From Desulforamulus profundi (GTDB lineage Bacteria > Bacillota_B > Desulfotomaculia > Desulfotomaculales > Desulfotomaculaceae): a stretch of 64,000 nucleotides of DNA. This document shows positions 1 through 9,299 of this stretch, in pieces. Made by a program: the position numbers and the translations under genes. The DNA lies in the NCBI RefSeq assembly GCF_002607855.1, contig NZ_AWQQ01000067.1, positions 53,818-117,817 on the forward strand. Direction: 5' to 3'. Under the pieces are notes generated by a model that worked only from the letters and a program-made list of their open reading frames with translations, made no database searches and was not told the origin of the DNA. Every line of letters starts with the position of its first letter. Positions within the stretch are counted from its first letter, which is position 1.

Positions 1-440
1 TGGCGTATCGGCTGGGCTGCCGGCAACTCGGACGTTATTGAAGCCCTGGGGCGCTTTAAAACCAATATTGATTCCGGCCAGTTCCAGGCTGTTCAATATG
101 CCGCCATTGCCGGCCTCACCGGCCCCCAGGATACCGTGGCCGCCAACAACGAAATTTACCGTGAGCGCAGGGACATTGTGGTGGATGGACTGAACGCCAT
201 GGGCTGGCACCTGGAAAAACCCAAAGCCACTTTCTACATCTGGGCGCCGGTGCCGAAGGGCTTTACTTCAGCCTCCTTTGCGGAATTCGTCATTGAGAAG
301 GCCGGCGTGGTCATCACCCCCGGCAACGGCTACGGCGAACAGGGCGAGGGCTATTTCCGCATCTCCATCACCATCCCCAAGGAGCGAATCGCCGAAGCCT
401 GGAGCGGATGAAGAAGAATATCGGTAAAGTTGAGTTTTAA
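1..440 (+). CDS. dapL: LL-diaminopimelate aminotransferase, C-terminal part (frameshifted)
   Basis: This is the C-terminal end of a fold-type I PLP aminotransferase, cut by the window start. It opens at WRIGWAAGN, just downstream of where the PLP lysine would lie, and continues with [16 protein letters not shown], which is typical of LL-diaminopimelate aminotransferase, the one-step route to LL-DAP for lysine and peptidoglycan. The open frame ends at 411 with a truncated-looking tail. Restoring one C near 399 gives [13 protein letters not shown] and a stop at 438-440, the expected family C-terminus. I infer a one-base deletion error. The next gene is another aminotransferase. Confidence 0.85.
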
Positions 441-467
441 CACTTATCCCTCTTTACGTAGGGAGGC

Positions 468-700
468 ACTATCGTTATCCCCGTTCGTTCCATGCTCCGC
501 ACCGACAGCACTACGACTCACTCCGGGCAAAAACCGCCTCAACGGGCCGTCCTGGCCCGATTCGGCTGGCGTACCCATACGGGCACAAGACAGACGTCCT
601 GTCTGCGCCCCCGGTTTAGCCCTACGTTCGTAAGTGCCCGTTAGGTGCAAGTGCTGTTACCGGTGCTCCGCAAAGTCACTCTCTATCGGATAACGATAGT
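468..700. other. 233-nt nested structured element with 13-bp terminal inverted repeats
   Basis: The stretch between dapL and the next aminotransferase has no convincing gene but strong nested complementarity. ACTATCGTTATCC (468-480) pairs perfectly with 688-700. Inside it, GCACCGACAGCACT (499-512) pairs with 650-666 with a 3-nt bulge. Inside that, ACGGGCAC (579-586) pairs with GTGCCCGT (634-641). Local hairpins lie at 543-559 (CGGGCC/GGCCCG) and 588-604 (AGACAG/CTGTCT). It could be a structured RNA or a MITE; a second copy is not visible in this window. Small ORFs here show no recognisable domain. Confidence 0.55.
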
Positions 701-761
701 ACCTTGCCAATTTCGAGACGTTTATTTACCTTACATTTTATTTTAGTTGGGAGAGACGATG

Positions 762-1954
762 ATGAGATTGTCCGAACGTGCAGTGGGTATCAGCCCGTCA
801 CCGACCCTGGCCATTGATGCCAAGGCCAAGCAAATGAAGGCTTCCGGCATAAAGGTCATCAGCTTTGGCGTCGGGGAACCGGACTTTGATACCCCTGACA
901 ACATTAAAGAAGCTGCCATTGAAGCCATTCAAGCAGGGGAAACCCGCTACACACCTGCCGGCGGCACGCTAAAACTAAAGCAGGCCATCGTAGACAAATT
1001 CCAGCGGGAAAACGGCCTGGAGTACCAGACCAATCAAATTGTTGTTTCCGTGGGAGCGAAGCATTCCCTTTACAATGCCTTTCAGGTCCTCTGCCAGCCC
1101 AGCGACGAGGTGATTTTACCGGCGCCCTACTGGGTCAGCTACCTGGAGCAAATTAAGCTGGCCGGAGCGGCAGCCGTTGTGGTACAAACCAGGGAGGAAA
1201 ACGGTTTTAAGTTAACCCCCCGGGAATTAAAAGAGGCCATTACCCCCAGGTCCCGGGTCTTCCTGCTGAACAGCCCCAGCAACCCCACCGGCGGTGTATA
1301 CACCGGGATGAACTGGCAGCCCTGGGAGAGATCCTGCTGCAGCACAACATTACCGTTATTTCCGATGAAATCTATGAAAAACTGCTGTACGACGGCCTGG
1401 AACATGTCAGCATCGCCTCCATCAGCCCGTCATTGAAAGAAAATACCGTGGTCATCAACGGGGTATCCAAGGCCTACGCCATGACCGGTTGGCGTATCGG
1501 CTATGCAGCGGCCCCCACCTCTGTGGCCAAGGCCATGGCGGACCTGCAGTCCCATTCCACCTCCAACCCCACCTCCATCGCCCAGGCTGCCAGCGTGGCC
1601 GCCCTGAACGGTCCCCAGGATGCTGTGGACGCCATGGTGGTGGAGTTCGAAAAACGCAGAAACTACATGCTGGAGCGGATTAACGCCATTCCCGGCGTCA
1701 CCTGCCCGAAACCCGGCGGCGCCTTTTACCTGTACCCCAACGTCAGCGCCTACTTTGGCAAGTCCTATCAAGGCAAACCGGTGAACAATGCCACCGACCT
1801 GGCCAACCTGCTGCTGGAAGTGGCCGAAGTGGCCGTGGTCCCCGGCATTGCCTTCGGCGGCGACGACTTTATCCGACTGTCCTACGCCACATCCATGGAG
1901 AATATTAAGGAAGGCCTGGACCGGATCGAGAAGCTGCTGGGTGAGTTGAATTAA
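762..1954 (+). CDS. Aspartate-type aminotransferase, class I (frameshifted)
   Basis: This is a PLP-dependent aminotransferase of about 397 aa, probably exchanging amino groups between aspartate or another amino acid and 2-oxoglutarate in the cytoplasm. It shows the N-terminal SPTLAIDAKAKQMKA, the FGVGEPDF motif, NSPSNPTGG, the PLP-lysine motif SKAYAMTGWRIGYAA and the late-domain FIRLSYATS. I chose the ATG at 762 because GGGAGA lies about 8 nt upstream and homologues begin MRLSERA; a TTG at 747 is also open. Codons run out of frame after about 1303; restoring one C (ACC GGG to ACC CGG) yields RDELAALGEILLQHNITVIS and joins the two halves. It is probably a sequencing error. Confidence 0.88.
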
Positions 1955-2011
1955 CTCTCAGAAGATACAACTAAGACACCTGAGAAATACGCTTTAAACG
2001 AACCTCACGCA

Positions 2012-2158
2012 GGCAGACTGGCTTTTCCGCAACGCAGCGGGCGTAAGAGAAGTGAGATGTGAGAAGTTAGACGTGAGAGAGGATTATAAAAAAAGATTTA
2101 CCCCAATAGTTTCTCACCTCTAACCACTCACTTCCCACCTCTTAATTGCCAGGCTGCC
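2012..2158. mobile_element. MITE-like element copy 1 with heptad inverted repeats
   Basis: This is a 147-bp element with 11-bp imperfect terminal inverted repeats, GGCAGACTGGC (2012-2022) and GCCAGGCTGCC (2148-2158). Inside are two facing arms of 7-nt-periodic sequence, 2048-2082 (AGAAGTG AGATGTG ...) and 2111-2146 (complementary sense). A second copy at 40732-40878 differs at only a few positions. No coding capacity is seen. It is called MITE-like from the TIRs and the duplicate; no transposase was found that clearly matches it. Confidence 0.7.
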
Positions 2159-2260
2159 CCCTAGGTAACACTTTCATATCTTAACAAACACTTCTCATAT
2201 AGGTATTACTACCAAGCAAGCATTAAATCAAAGAAATAACTTCGAGTATTATCCAAAGGA

Positions 2261-2299
2261 CCTGGGCAAATTATAGTTAACTTTGCCCGGGTTTTTCTT
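2261..2299 (+). terminator. Rho-independent terminator
   Basis: CCTGGGCAAA (2261-2270) pairs with TTTGCCCGGG (2282-2291) across an 11-nt loop and is followed by TTTTTCTTTT. It lies between the aminotransferase and the DksA-like gene, so it may end the upstream transcript or attenuate the downstream one. The stretch 2159-2260 before it holds nothing else I can name. Confidence 0.85.
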
Positions 2300-2337
2300 T
2301 TCCCCGGGGGCTGATTTCGTGAAACGGGGGGTTCATT

Positions 2338-3066
2338 TTGCTAACACAACAACAGACCGAAGGTTTTAAACAGCGCCTGCTGGATATGCGAGAACATATG
2401 CTCAACCGGATTGACAACTACAATAACGATGAAAGAGGCGGCGGCCTGGGCCTTTCCATGGACGAATCCATCGAAGAACTGTCATCCTATGACAACCACC
2501 CGGGGGACATCGGCACTGAAATGTTTGAGCGCAGTAAAGACCTGGCCCTGAAGGGGGATGCCATGCTTACGGTCCGGGCCATTGACGATGCCCTGGAAAA
2601 AATGCAAGAAGGCCGGTACGGGGTTTGCGAGGTCTGCGGCAAGGAAATATCCACGGAAAGACTGGATGCTGTCCCCTACACCACCCAGTGCGTCGACTGC
2701 AAATCCCGGGATGAACACCTGCCCAAGTCCCACGAGCGGACAGCGGAAGAAGATGTACTGGATGTCCCCTTCAGTCGCTCCTGGAAAGACAACGAGGATT
2801 ACAACGGCTTTGACGGCGAGGACGCCTGGGAAACGGTGGCCCGCTGGAACGAACACGCAGACCGTGCCCAGGCAGGTTCCTATTACGGGGATGAAGAAAT
2901 GATTGCGGAGGAACACCTGGAAACCTTTGCAGACCCGGACAGCATTCCCTATGAAATTGGGGATGACGGGGTTATCTACGAATCCTTCCGGGGTCCGGAT
3001 GATGAAAGCGCACCCTATGAAAAGATAGATATCGGCTATCAACACGGCGATGGAAAAGACCGTTAA
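2338..3066 (+). CDS. TraR/DksA zinc-finger protein, YteA type
   Basis: This 242-aa protein has a DksA/TraR-type four-cysteine zinc finger: CEVC near residue 98 and CVDC about 20 residues later, within GRYGVCEVCGKEI and TTQCVDCKSRDE. The region before it, with LSSYDNHPGDIGTEMFERSKD, is characteristic of the Bacillus YteA-type sporulation-associated family. The C-terminal 100 residues are acidic and likely disordered. The start is TTG 2338 with a G-rich Shine-Dalgarno (GGGGGG) about 8 nt upstream. DksA proteins act at the RNA polymerase secondary channel; whether this one does is not known. It is a monocistron bounded by terminators on both sides. Confidence 0.85.
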   Translation: MLTQQQTEGFKQRLLDMREHMLNRIDNYNNDERGGGLGLSMDESIEELSSYDNHPGDIGTEMFERSKDLALKGDAMLTVRAIDDALEKMQEGRYGVCEVCGKEISTERLDAVPYTTQCVDCKSRDEHLPKSHERTAEEDVLDVPFSRSWKDNEDYNGFDGEDAWETVARWNEHADRAQAGSYYGDEEMIAEEHLETFADPDSIPYEIGDDGVIYESFRGPDDESAPYEKIDIGYQHGDGKDR

Positions 3067-3092
3067 AATTTAATCCGGATGAATTCTAATTT

Positions 3093-3149
3093 GGGGCCGC
3101 TCCGGGCATAACTATGAAATAAGAGTTATGGCTGGGAACCGGCCCTTTT
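3093..3149 (+). terminator. Probable terminator after the DksA-like gene
   Basis: GGGCCG near 3094 pairs with CGGCCC (3140-3145) followed by TTTT. An inner helix ATAACT/AGTTAT (about 3108 and 3124) lies between. It sits directly after the DksA-like stop codon and before yicC. Confidence 0.7.
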
Positions 3150-3269
3150 GCTTTAATTTCCTAGTTTTTATGCCCAATTTAAAAGGAAAATCTAAATTTA
3201 GGTAGAACACATTATACTGTCGAACTTTAAAATTTTATACGTTATATGAAAAAACTAGGTGGTGAAGTC

Positions 3270-4150
3270 TTGATCAAAAGCATGACCGGTTACGGCCGGG
3301 GAGAGGCATGCGCGGAAGGACGCAGGTTTACGGTGGAACTGAAATCCGTCAATAACCGCTTCTGCGAAGTGATTCTTCGCCAACCCAGGTCTCTGGCCCA
3401 AATAGAAGATAAAATCAAAAGACGCATCCAAGAACGAGTGACCCGGGGCCGCGTGGATGGCTACATTTCCATTGAAGAAACCGGGGAGATCACTACCGCG
3501 GTAAAAGTTGACAAAGCCCTGGCGGTGGCGTATCATAAGGCAATGGAGGAACTGAAGGAATCTTTGTCAATTTCGGACACAATCTCCATCAAGGACCTCA
3601 TTTCTTTGCCCAACGTCATTTCCCTGGAACAACCGGAGGAAAATGTAGAAGAATGGGTTACGGCCATCGAGGAAGCGGCCGACCAGGCTTTGGACGGGCT
3701 GTTGGCCATGCGCCAAAACGAGGGCGAACGGCTAAAGAACGACATCCTGCAAAGGGCCGGCGAGATTCACCGTCTGATCCTGGAACAAGTTTCGGAAAGG
3801 GCGCCCTGGTAGTCCAGGAACACCGTGAAAAATTATCCCAGCGGCTCGCCGAATGGCTGGAAGGCGGCATTATCGATGAAACCCGCCTGGCAGCGGAGGT
3901 CGCCATCTTTACGGACCGAGCGGACATCTCGGAAGAAATTGTGCGTCTCAGCAGTCACCTGCACCAACTGAAACAAATCCTGGCAGAGGGAGGACCCGTG
4001 GGGCGTAAACTGGACTTCCTGGTCCAGGAAATGAACCGGGAAATTAACACCATTGGTTCAAAGGCCAACGATCTGGCCATTGCCAATGCTGTGGTAAATG
4101 CAAAAAGTGAACTTGAAAAAATAAGGGAACAAGTTCAAAATATAGAATAA
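3270..4150 (+). CDS. yicC: YicC family endoribonuclease (frameshifted)
   Basis: This YicC/YloC family protein is about 293 aa once repaired. It opens with the family signature MIKSMTGYGRGE and includes ELKSVNNRFCEV, and it ends with NTIGSKANDLAIANAVVNAKSELEKIREQVQN, the usual C-terminus. Family members are RNases or RNA-binding factors in the cytoplasm. I chose TTG 3270 over ATG 3246 because GGTGG lies 6-10 nt before it and homologues start there. The frame breaks at about 3805; restoring one C (GCC CTG to CCC CTG) gives APLVVQEHREKLSQRL. It heads the operon yicC-remA-gmk-rpoZ-coaBC-priA. Confidence 0.9.
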
Positions 4151-4170
4151 TGTATTAGGGGGAACTGAAC

Positions 4171-4443
4171 ATGGATATTAAGCTTATTAACATCGGTTTT
4201 GGCAATATTGTTTCGGCGAACCGTATTATTGCCATTGTTAGCCCCGAATCCGCTCCCATCAAACGCATCATCACCGAGGCCAGGGACAGGGGTATGTTAA
4301 TTGATGCCACCTATGGCCGCCGCACCCGTGCGGTGATTATTACCGACAGCGACCATGTGATCCTCTCGGCCGTTCAACCGGAAACCGTGGCCAACCGTCT
4401 GGTAAGCAAAGAAGCCGCTCAGGTTGACGAACCTACGGACTAG
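4171..4443 (+). CDS. remA: RemA-type regulatory protein (DUF370)
   Basis: This is a 90-aa member of the DUF370/RemA family, which in Bacillus forms DNA-binding ring assemblies and activates biofilm matrix and osmoprotection genes. Typical sequence is present: [38 protein letters not shown] and [24 protein letters not shown] precedes the ATG at normal spacing. Its position between yicC and gmk is conserved in Firmicutes. The last 12 residues are family-variable. Confidence 0.95.
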   Translation: MDIKLINIGFGNIVSANRIIAIVSPESAPIKRIITEARDRGMLIDATYGRRTRAVIITDSDHVILSAVQPETVANRLVSKEAAQVDEPTD

Positions 4444-4452
4444 GAGTGTGAA

Positions 4453-5055
4453 ATGACCAGGCAAGGACTACTTATCGTTATATCAGGACCGTCAGGTGCC
4501 GGAAAGGGCACCATTTGCCAGGGATTGCTGCAAAATAACAAAGATATGTGCCTGTCCGTTTCGTGTACAACCCGGGCTCCCAGACCCGGAGAAAAGCATG
4601 GTGTAAATTATTTTTTCGTGGGTAAACCACACTTTGAACAAATGATTGCCAATAACCAGCTGCTGGAATATGCAAAGGTTTATGACAATTATTACGGAAC
4701 CCCAAGACAGTATGTGGAAGAAAAGCTGGCAATGGGCATGGATGTCATCCTGGAAATCGATATTCAGGGCGCTCTTCAGGTTAAACAAAAATACCCCCAA
4801 GGGGTATTGATTTTTGTCGTGCCTCCGGCCTTATCCCTGTTAAAAGAAAGACTTACCAAAAGAGGCACAGACTCATTGGAAACGATTGCTAATCGTTTAA
4901 GATGTGTTTGCGAAGAACTGTCCAACACCGGGCGGTATGATTACCTGGTCATTAATGACACGGTGGAAAATGCCTTAGACCAGGCAGAGGCCATTATTAA
5001 GGCGGAAAAATGCCGACCGTCACGTTTCGATATTACGAAATTTCTGGATTGTTGA
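4453..5055 (+). CDS. gmk: Guanylate kinase
   Basis: This 200-aa guanylate kinase converts GMP and ATP to GDP and ADP. The P-loop GPSGAGKGT is at residues 11-19. The GMP-binding segment SVSCTTRAPRPGEKHGVNYFF follows, then DVILEIDIQGALQVKQKYP and the lid region RLTKRGTDS. The length is normal. It starts 9 nt after remA and belongs to the same operon. Confidence 0.97.
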   Translation: MTRQGLLIVISGPSGAGKGTICQGLLQNNKDMCLSVSCTTRAPRPGEKHGVNYFFVGKPHFEQMIANNQLLEYAKVYDNYYGTPRQYVEEKLAMGMDVILEIDIQGALQVKQKYPQGVLIFVVPPALSLLKERLTKRGTDSLETIANRLRCVCEELSNTGRYDYLVINDTVENALDQAEAIIKAEKCRPSRFDITKFLDC

Positions 5056-5088
5056 TGAAGATTAAAACTGTAGTGGGGGTAAGCGACC

Positions 5089-5298
5089 ATGATGAATAAA
5101 CCTTCGCTGGATGAATTAATGACCAGGGTCGACAGCCGTTACACCCTGGTTGTTGCTGCCGCCAAAAGGGCTCGTTTGCTGACCGAAGAAGAGATCAGAA
5201 CCAACCAACCTTTAAAAGCAAAATCCGTCACCCTGGCCCTGGAGGAAATCTCCAGGGGGGACGTAACCTATCGACGCACCCGTTCGGGTCAAAAATAA
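5089..5298 (+). CDS. rpoZ: DNA-directed RNA polymerase omega subunit
   Basis: This 69-aa omega subunit helps assemble RNA polymerase around beta-prime. The family pattern is clear: PSLDELMTRVDSRYTLVVAAAKRAR, then KPLKAKSVTLALEEI-like sequence (QPLKAKSVTLALEEISRGDV). Either ATG 5089 or ATG 5092 may be used; GGGGGT precedes both. It lies between gmk and coaBC, as in most Firmicutes. Confidence 0.95.
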   Translation: MMNKPSLDELMTRVDSRYTLVVAAAKRARLLTEEEIRTNQPLKAKSVTLALEEISRGDVTYRRTRSGQK

Positions 5299-5310
5299 CG
5301 GAGGTGCAGT

Positions 5311-6525
5311 TTGTTGCCGGCAGGTAAAAAAATTACCGTTGGAATCACCGGTGGTATTGCAGTCTATAAGGCTGCGGAACTGGTAAGTTCCCTGGTAAAG
5401 GCCGGGGCGGATGTTCATGTGGCCATGACCTCAGCAGCCCGTGAATTTATGACACCCCTTACCTTTGAAGTTCTCACCGGCAATCCGGTCCATGGCGAAC
5501 TCTTTCAGGCAGGTTCCGAGGGTGGGGTATTGCATATAGATTTAGCCCAGCAAGCCCATGCTCTGGTGATCGTTCCTGCCACAGCGAATATCATCGGTAA
5601 AGCAGCCGGCGGTATCGCCGACGATTTGGTATCTACCTTGATCTTGGCTGCCTCCTGCCCGGTATTGTTTTGCCCGGCCATGAATGTGGTCATGTACCAG
5701 AACCCCATCGTCCGGCAAAATATCAGGAAATTAAAGGAATTTGGCTATCATTTTGTTGAACCCGGTGAGGGCCGCCTGGCCTGCGGCACAACCGGCAAAG
5801 GCAGGCTGGCGGATCAGGCGACCCTTCTCCATAGCATTGAAAAACTCGTAACCCCCCAGGACCTGGCGGGGTTAGACGTTCTTGTCACCGCCGGACCCAC
5901 CAGGGAACCCCTGGACCCGGTGCGCTATTTATCCAACCGGAGCTCAGGAAAAATGGGATATGCCCTGGCCCGGGCAGCGTTTCTGCGTGGTGCCAGGGTC
6001 AGACTGGTCACCGGTCCCGCTCATTTGATGCCTCCCCCGGGGGTGGAAGTCCAACGGGTGGAGACCGCCGGGGAGATGTACGAGGCGGTACTGCAGCATT
6101 TTGACAGCGTAGATCTTGTCATTAAGGCTGCGGCGGTGGCGGATTACCGCCCCGGGGAAGTCAGCCCGCAAAAGATCAAAAAACAGGGTCAGGCAATGCA
6201 GATTGAACTGGCCCGGAACCCCGATATCCTGGCAGAACTGGGACGTCGTAAAAAGGCCCACCAGCTGCTGGTTGGTTTTGCGGCAGAAACCAATGACCTG
6301 GAACAAAATGCCCTGGCCAAACTTACTGGCAAAAACCTTGATTTACTGGTTGCCAACGACGTTACTTTACCCGGGGCGGGATTTGATCATGATACCAATG
6401 TGGTTCGTATTTTTGGCAGAGACGGAGTGGTTGAGGCACTGCCTTTAATGGATAAAAACAGGGTTGCCCAAAAAATTTTGGACCGGGCGGCAAAATTGCT
6501 GCAAAGCCGGCAGGGGGCAAAATAG
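5311..6525 (+). CDS. coaBC: Bifunctional phosphopantothenoylcysteine decarboxylase/synthetase
   Basis: This 404-aa two-domain CoA biosynthesis enzyme ligates cysteine to 4'-phosphopantothenate and decarboxylates the product. The N-terminal flavoprotein CoaC domain (about 1-185) shows GITGGIAVYKAAELVS and the active-site neighbourhood CPAMNVVMYQNP. The C-terminal CoaB domain shows VTAGPTREPLDPVRYLSNRSSGKMG (given in part), AAAVADYRP and KIKK. The TTG start at 5311 follows GGAGGTG with ideal spacing. Its stop codon directly precedes the priA start. Confidence 0.95.
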   Translation: MLPAGKKITVGITGGIAVYKAAELVSSLVKAGADVHVAMTSAAREFMTPLTFEVLTGNPVHGELFQAGSEGGVLHIDLAQQAHALVIVPATANIIGKAAGGIADDLVSTLILAASCPVLFCPAMNVVMYQNPIVRQNIRKLKEFGYHFVEPGEGRLACGTTGKGRLADQATLLHSIEKLVTPQDLAGLDVLVTAGPTREPLDPVRYLSNRSSGKMGYALARAAFLRGARVRLVTGPAHLMPPPGVEVQRVETAGEMYEAVLQHFDSVDLVIKAAAVADYRPGEVSPQKIKKQGQAMQIELARNPDILAELGRRKKAHQLLVGFAAETNDLEQNALAKLTGKNLDLLVANDVTLPGAGFDHDTNVVRIFGRDGVVEALPLMDKNRVAQKILDRAAKLLQSRQGAK

Positions 6526-8717
6526 ATGCTGTACGCAGAGGTGGCCGTAACGGTTCCCGTTCGCTTACATCAAACCTTTCATTACCGGGTACCGGAAACC
6601 CTGAAGGGTGAACTGAAACGGTTCAGCCGGGTGGAGGTACCCTTTTCTGGTAGAAGGGTACAGGGGTTTGTCATTGACTTCAGTCAACCCCCTAAACTAC
6701 AAAAGATAAAAGATATTACAAGGGTGATTGAAAAGGAGCCTTTCTTAAATGAAGAACTTTATGCCACAGCCCGCTGGATGGTCCAGCGTTATTTGTGCAG
6801 CCTGGGAGATTCACTGCAGTGTATCGCCGGTTCTCCCGTCGGCAGCACCCGGTTACGCCAGGAAAAGGGACTGGCATCTGCGGGTAACCCGCATGAACTC
6901 ACGGGTTTGGTTAGAGCTCCCAAACAAAAATTAGCCATGGAGGTAGCTCTGGCGAGACCCGGGCTCAGAAAAGCTGAACTGGCAGAAAGAGCCGGGGTAT
7001 CTTTAGCGGTTATTAACGCCCTGCTGGCAAAAGGGCTGCTGAGGGAAGTTCCCCTGGCTTGTGGAACGGAGAAATACCTGTCACCGGAAGGGTTGCCGAC
7101 CTGACGGAGGAGCAAAGGATGGTTGTCGGCAAACTCCGGCAAGGGCTGGAGGAAGCGACTCCCTCCGCCTGGCTGCTGCATGGCGTTACCGGCAGCGGCA
7201 AAACAGAGGTATATCTTCGGCTTATTGAAAAAACATTAAAGATGGACCGGCAGGCCATCGTGCTGGTACCGGAAATATCTCTCACTCCCCAGATGGTGGA
7301 ACGATTCCGGGACAGGTTTGGCAGCCGGGTGGCTTTGTTACATAGCGCCCTGTCCCAGGGGGAAAGATATGCCGAAAAAGTACGCATTCAATCCGGACAA
7401 GCCCCTGTGGTACTGGGGGCTCGCTCCGCTATTTTTGCCCCTGTGCCAAACCTGGGATTGATTATCATTGACGAAGAACATGAATACTCATACAAACAGG
7501 ATGAAAGTCCCAAGTACCATGCCCGGGAGGTGGCCCTGCAAAGGGCTGCCCACGCCAAAGCCGTGGTGGTTTTAGGCAGCGCCACGCCGGCCATCGAAAG
7601 TTACTGCAGGGCCCGGCCCGGCGGACCTTATCAATTGGTGACCCTGACCAAACGTGTGGATCAAAAGGAACTCCCCCGGGTACAAATTGTTGACCTGCGC
7701 AAGGAAATGGCCGAAGGGAATACCGGCATTTTCAGTTCTGCCCTGCAAACGGCCCTGGCCCGTTGCCTGGAGAAAAATGAAAAAAGCATCTTATTCTTAA
7801 ATCGCCGGGGGTTGGCCACAGTGGTGCTTTGCCGGCAGTGCGGCCAGGTCATGAAATGCCCGCGCTGTGAAATTTCTCTCACCCTGCACAGCGACGGCCG
7901 GCTAAAATGTCATTACTGCGGTTACGGCACCAGCGCCCGGGGTCTGTCCCGGATGCGCCGGGAAAACCATTCGTAGTTTCGGGGTGGGAACCCAGCGGGT
8001 GGAAGAAGAAATGAGAAGGCTTTTCCCGGGCTGCCGGGTCCTGCGCATGGACGCCGATACCACCACCCGGAAGGGTTCTCACCAGAAGATCCTGGAGGAG
8101 TTTATACATGGCAATGCCCAGGTGCTGGTCGGCACGCAAATGATCGCCAAAGGATTGGATATTCCTCAGGTTACCTTGGTTGGCGTCATCAGCGCTGATA
8201 TCACCCTGCATATGCCGGACTTCCGGGCGGCGGAAAGAACCTTTCAATTGCTTACTCAGGTGGCGGGCCGGGCCGGTCGGGGGGAAAAACCCGGAGAGGT
8301 TATTATTCAGACCTATGACCCCGAGCATTTTAGTATTTTAACGGCTCAAACACATGATTACCTGAGCTTTTACCATAAAGAAATGGTCACCCGAAGGATC
8401 TTACAATACCCCCCTTCAGCCATTTAATCAGAATTCTATTCACGGGATTAAATGAGGGAGACGTTATCAGCGCAGCCCAGTGGTGGCAGGAACGTTTGTC
8501 TTCCGCCAGGCAGGAACTGGCCGGACAGAACATGGAAATACTGGGTCCTGCCCCGGCAGGGATTCCCCGCATCAAAGATCGCTATCGCTGGCAGCTCATC
8601 CTGAAGGGCTATGCCAGCCGTGAAATACGACAGGTTGCTGCTGCCGTTTTAGAGCAAGCAGGCGTTCGGTTTAAACAGGTGGCAGTAAGTATCGATGTGG
8701 ACCCGGTTAGCTTATAG
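6526..8717 (+). CDS. priA: Primosomal protein N' (replication restart helicase), three frameshifts
   Basis: PriA reloads the replisome at repaired forks. The 3'-DNA-binding domain (AEVAVTVPVRLHQTFHYRVP) is followed by the helicase core: GVTGSGKTEVY (Walker A), DEEHEYSYKQ (DEEH box), LGSATPAIES, the zinc-binding cysteines CRQCGQVMKCPRCEISL...CHYCG, and QVAGRAGRGEKPG. The frame must be corrected near 7084 (one C), 7938-7942 (two bases missing in GCCCGGGG, restoring CPGCAGKTIRSFGVG) and 8412 (one C, restoring FSHLIRILFTGLNEGD). The repaired protein is about 731 aa, normal for PriA. All breaks are in C or G runs, so I read them as base-calling errors. Confidence 0.9.
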
Positions 8718-8731
8718 GCATTCCTTTCGGG

Positions 8732-8802
8732 TCTAGCCATCAGCTCTCAGCTTTTTATAGTATAATAGTATAATAGATTCTAAAAGCTGAAGGCTGGACA
8801 CC
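8732..8802. repeat. Family B inverted repeat upstream of def
   Basis: GTCTAGCCATCAGCT (8731-8745) faces AAAAGCTGAAGGCTGGAC near 8782-8799 as an imperfect inverted pair. Both arms belong to the 7-nt-periodic GCTGATG/GCTGAAG family also seen at 21919-21953 and 43324-43372. Between the arms lies the A/T-rich promoter-like segment. Confidence 0.55.
8760..8775 (+). promoter_or_regulatory. Possible -10 elements for def operon
   Basis: Two overlapping TATAAT hexamers occur in the loop of the inverted repeat, about 50-65 nt before the def start codon. No convincing -35 hexamer is placed at 17 nt, so this is only a candidate promoter. Confidence 0.35.
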
Positions 8803-8826
8803 AAAGACAGAACAGGAGGCTATGCA

Positions 8827-9282
8827 ATGGCTGTATATAAAATTGTAGAAATCGGCGATGAAGTACTGCGGGAAAAGGCGAAGCCTGTGAAGGAAATAAC
8901 CCCCAGTATTCTTAAACTGTTGGATAATATGGCGGATTCCATGTATGCTGCCAAGGGTGTGGGCCTGGCGGCGCCGCAAATCGGGGTTTCTAAAAGGGTT
9001 ATTGTGATTGATGTGGGAGAGGGACTGGTGGAGTTGATCAACCCTGAAATCCTGGAAGCCTCCGGTCAGGTGGTGGATACCGAAGGGTGTCTTTCCGTAC
9101 CGGGAATGATCGGTGAAGTGGCCAGAGCGGACAGACTGGTGGTAAGAGGATTAAACCGCAAGGGTGAACAGGTGGTTTACCGGGTCAATGGTTTTATGGC
9201 CAGGGCCTTTCAACATGAAATCGACCACCTGGAAGGCATTGTCTTTGTAGACAGGGCCAGTAATTTACGGAAAGTGGAATAG
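8827..9282 (+). CDS. def: Peptide deformylase
   Basis: This 151-aa metalloenzyme removes the formyl group from nascent protein N-termini. All three family motifs are present: [10 protein letters not shown] (about 44-53), EGCLSVPG (about 88-95) and the metal-binding QHEIDHLEG (about 130-138). Cys in motif 2 and the two His residues of motif 3 are the expected metal ligands. It is followed 17 nt later by fmt, its functional partner. Confidence 0.97.
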   Translation: MAVYKIVEIGDEVLREKAKPVKEITPSILKLLDNMADSMYAAKGVGLAAPQIGVSKRVIVIDVGEGLVELINPEILEASGQVVDTEGCLSVPGMIGEVARADRLVVRGLNRKGEQVVYRVNGFMARAFQHEIDHLEGIVFVDRASNLRKVE

Positions 9283-9299
9283 GTAGAGGAGAACGGTTT

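Noticed and set aside
430..650. Small ORFs in both strands within the structured element
   Set aside because: No domain, no Shine-Dalgarno, and the bases are explained by nested pairing.
7938..7942. Single G insertion in priA
   Set aside because: Two under-called bases (one C, one G) give a better family match (SAPGVCPGC) and agree with the error pattern elsewhere.
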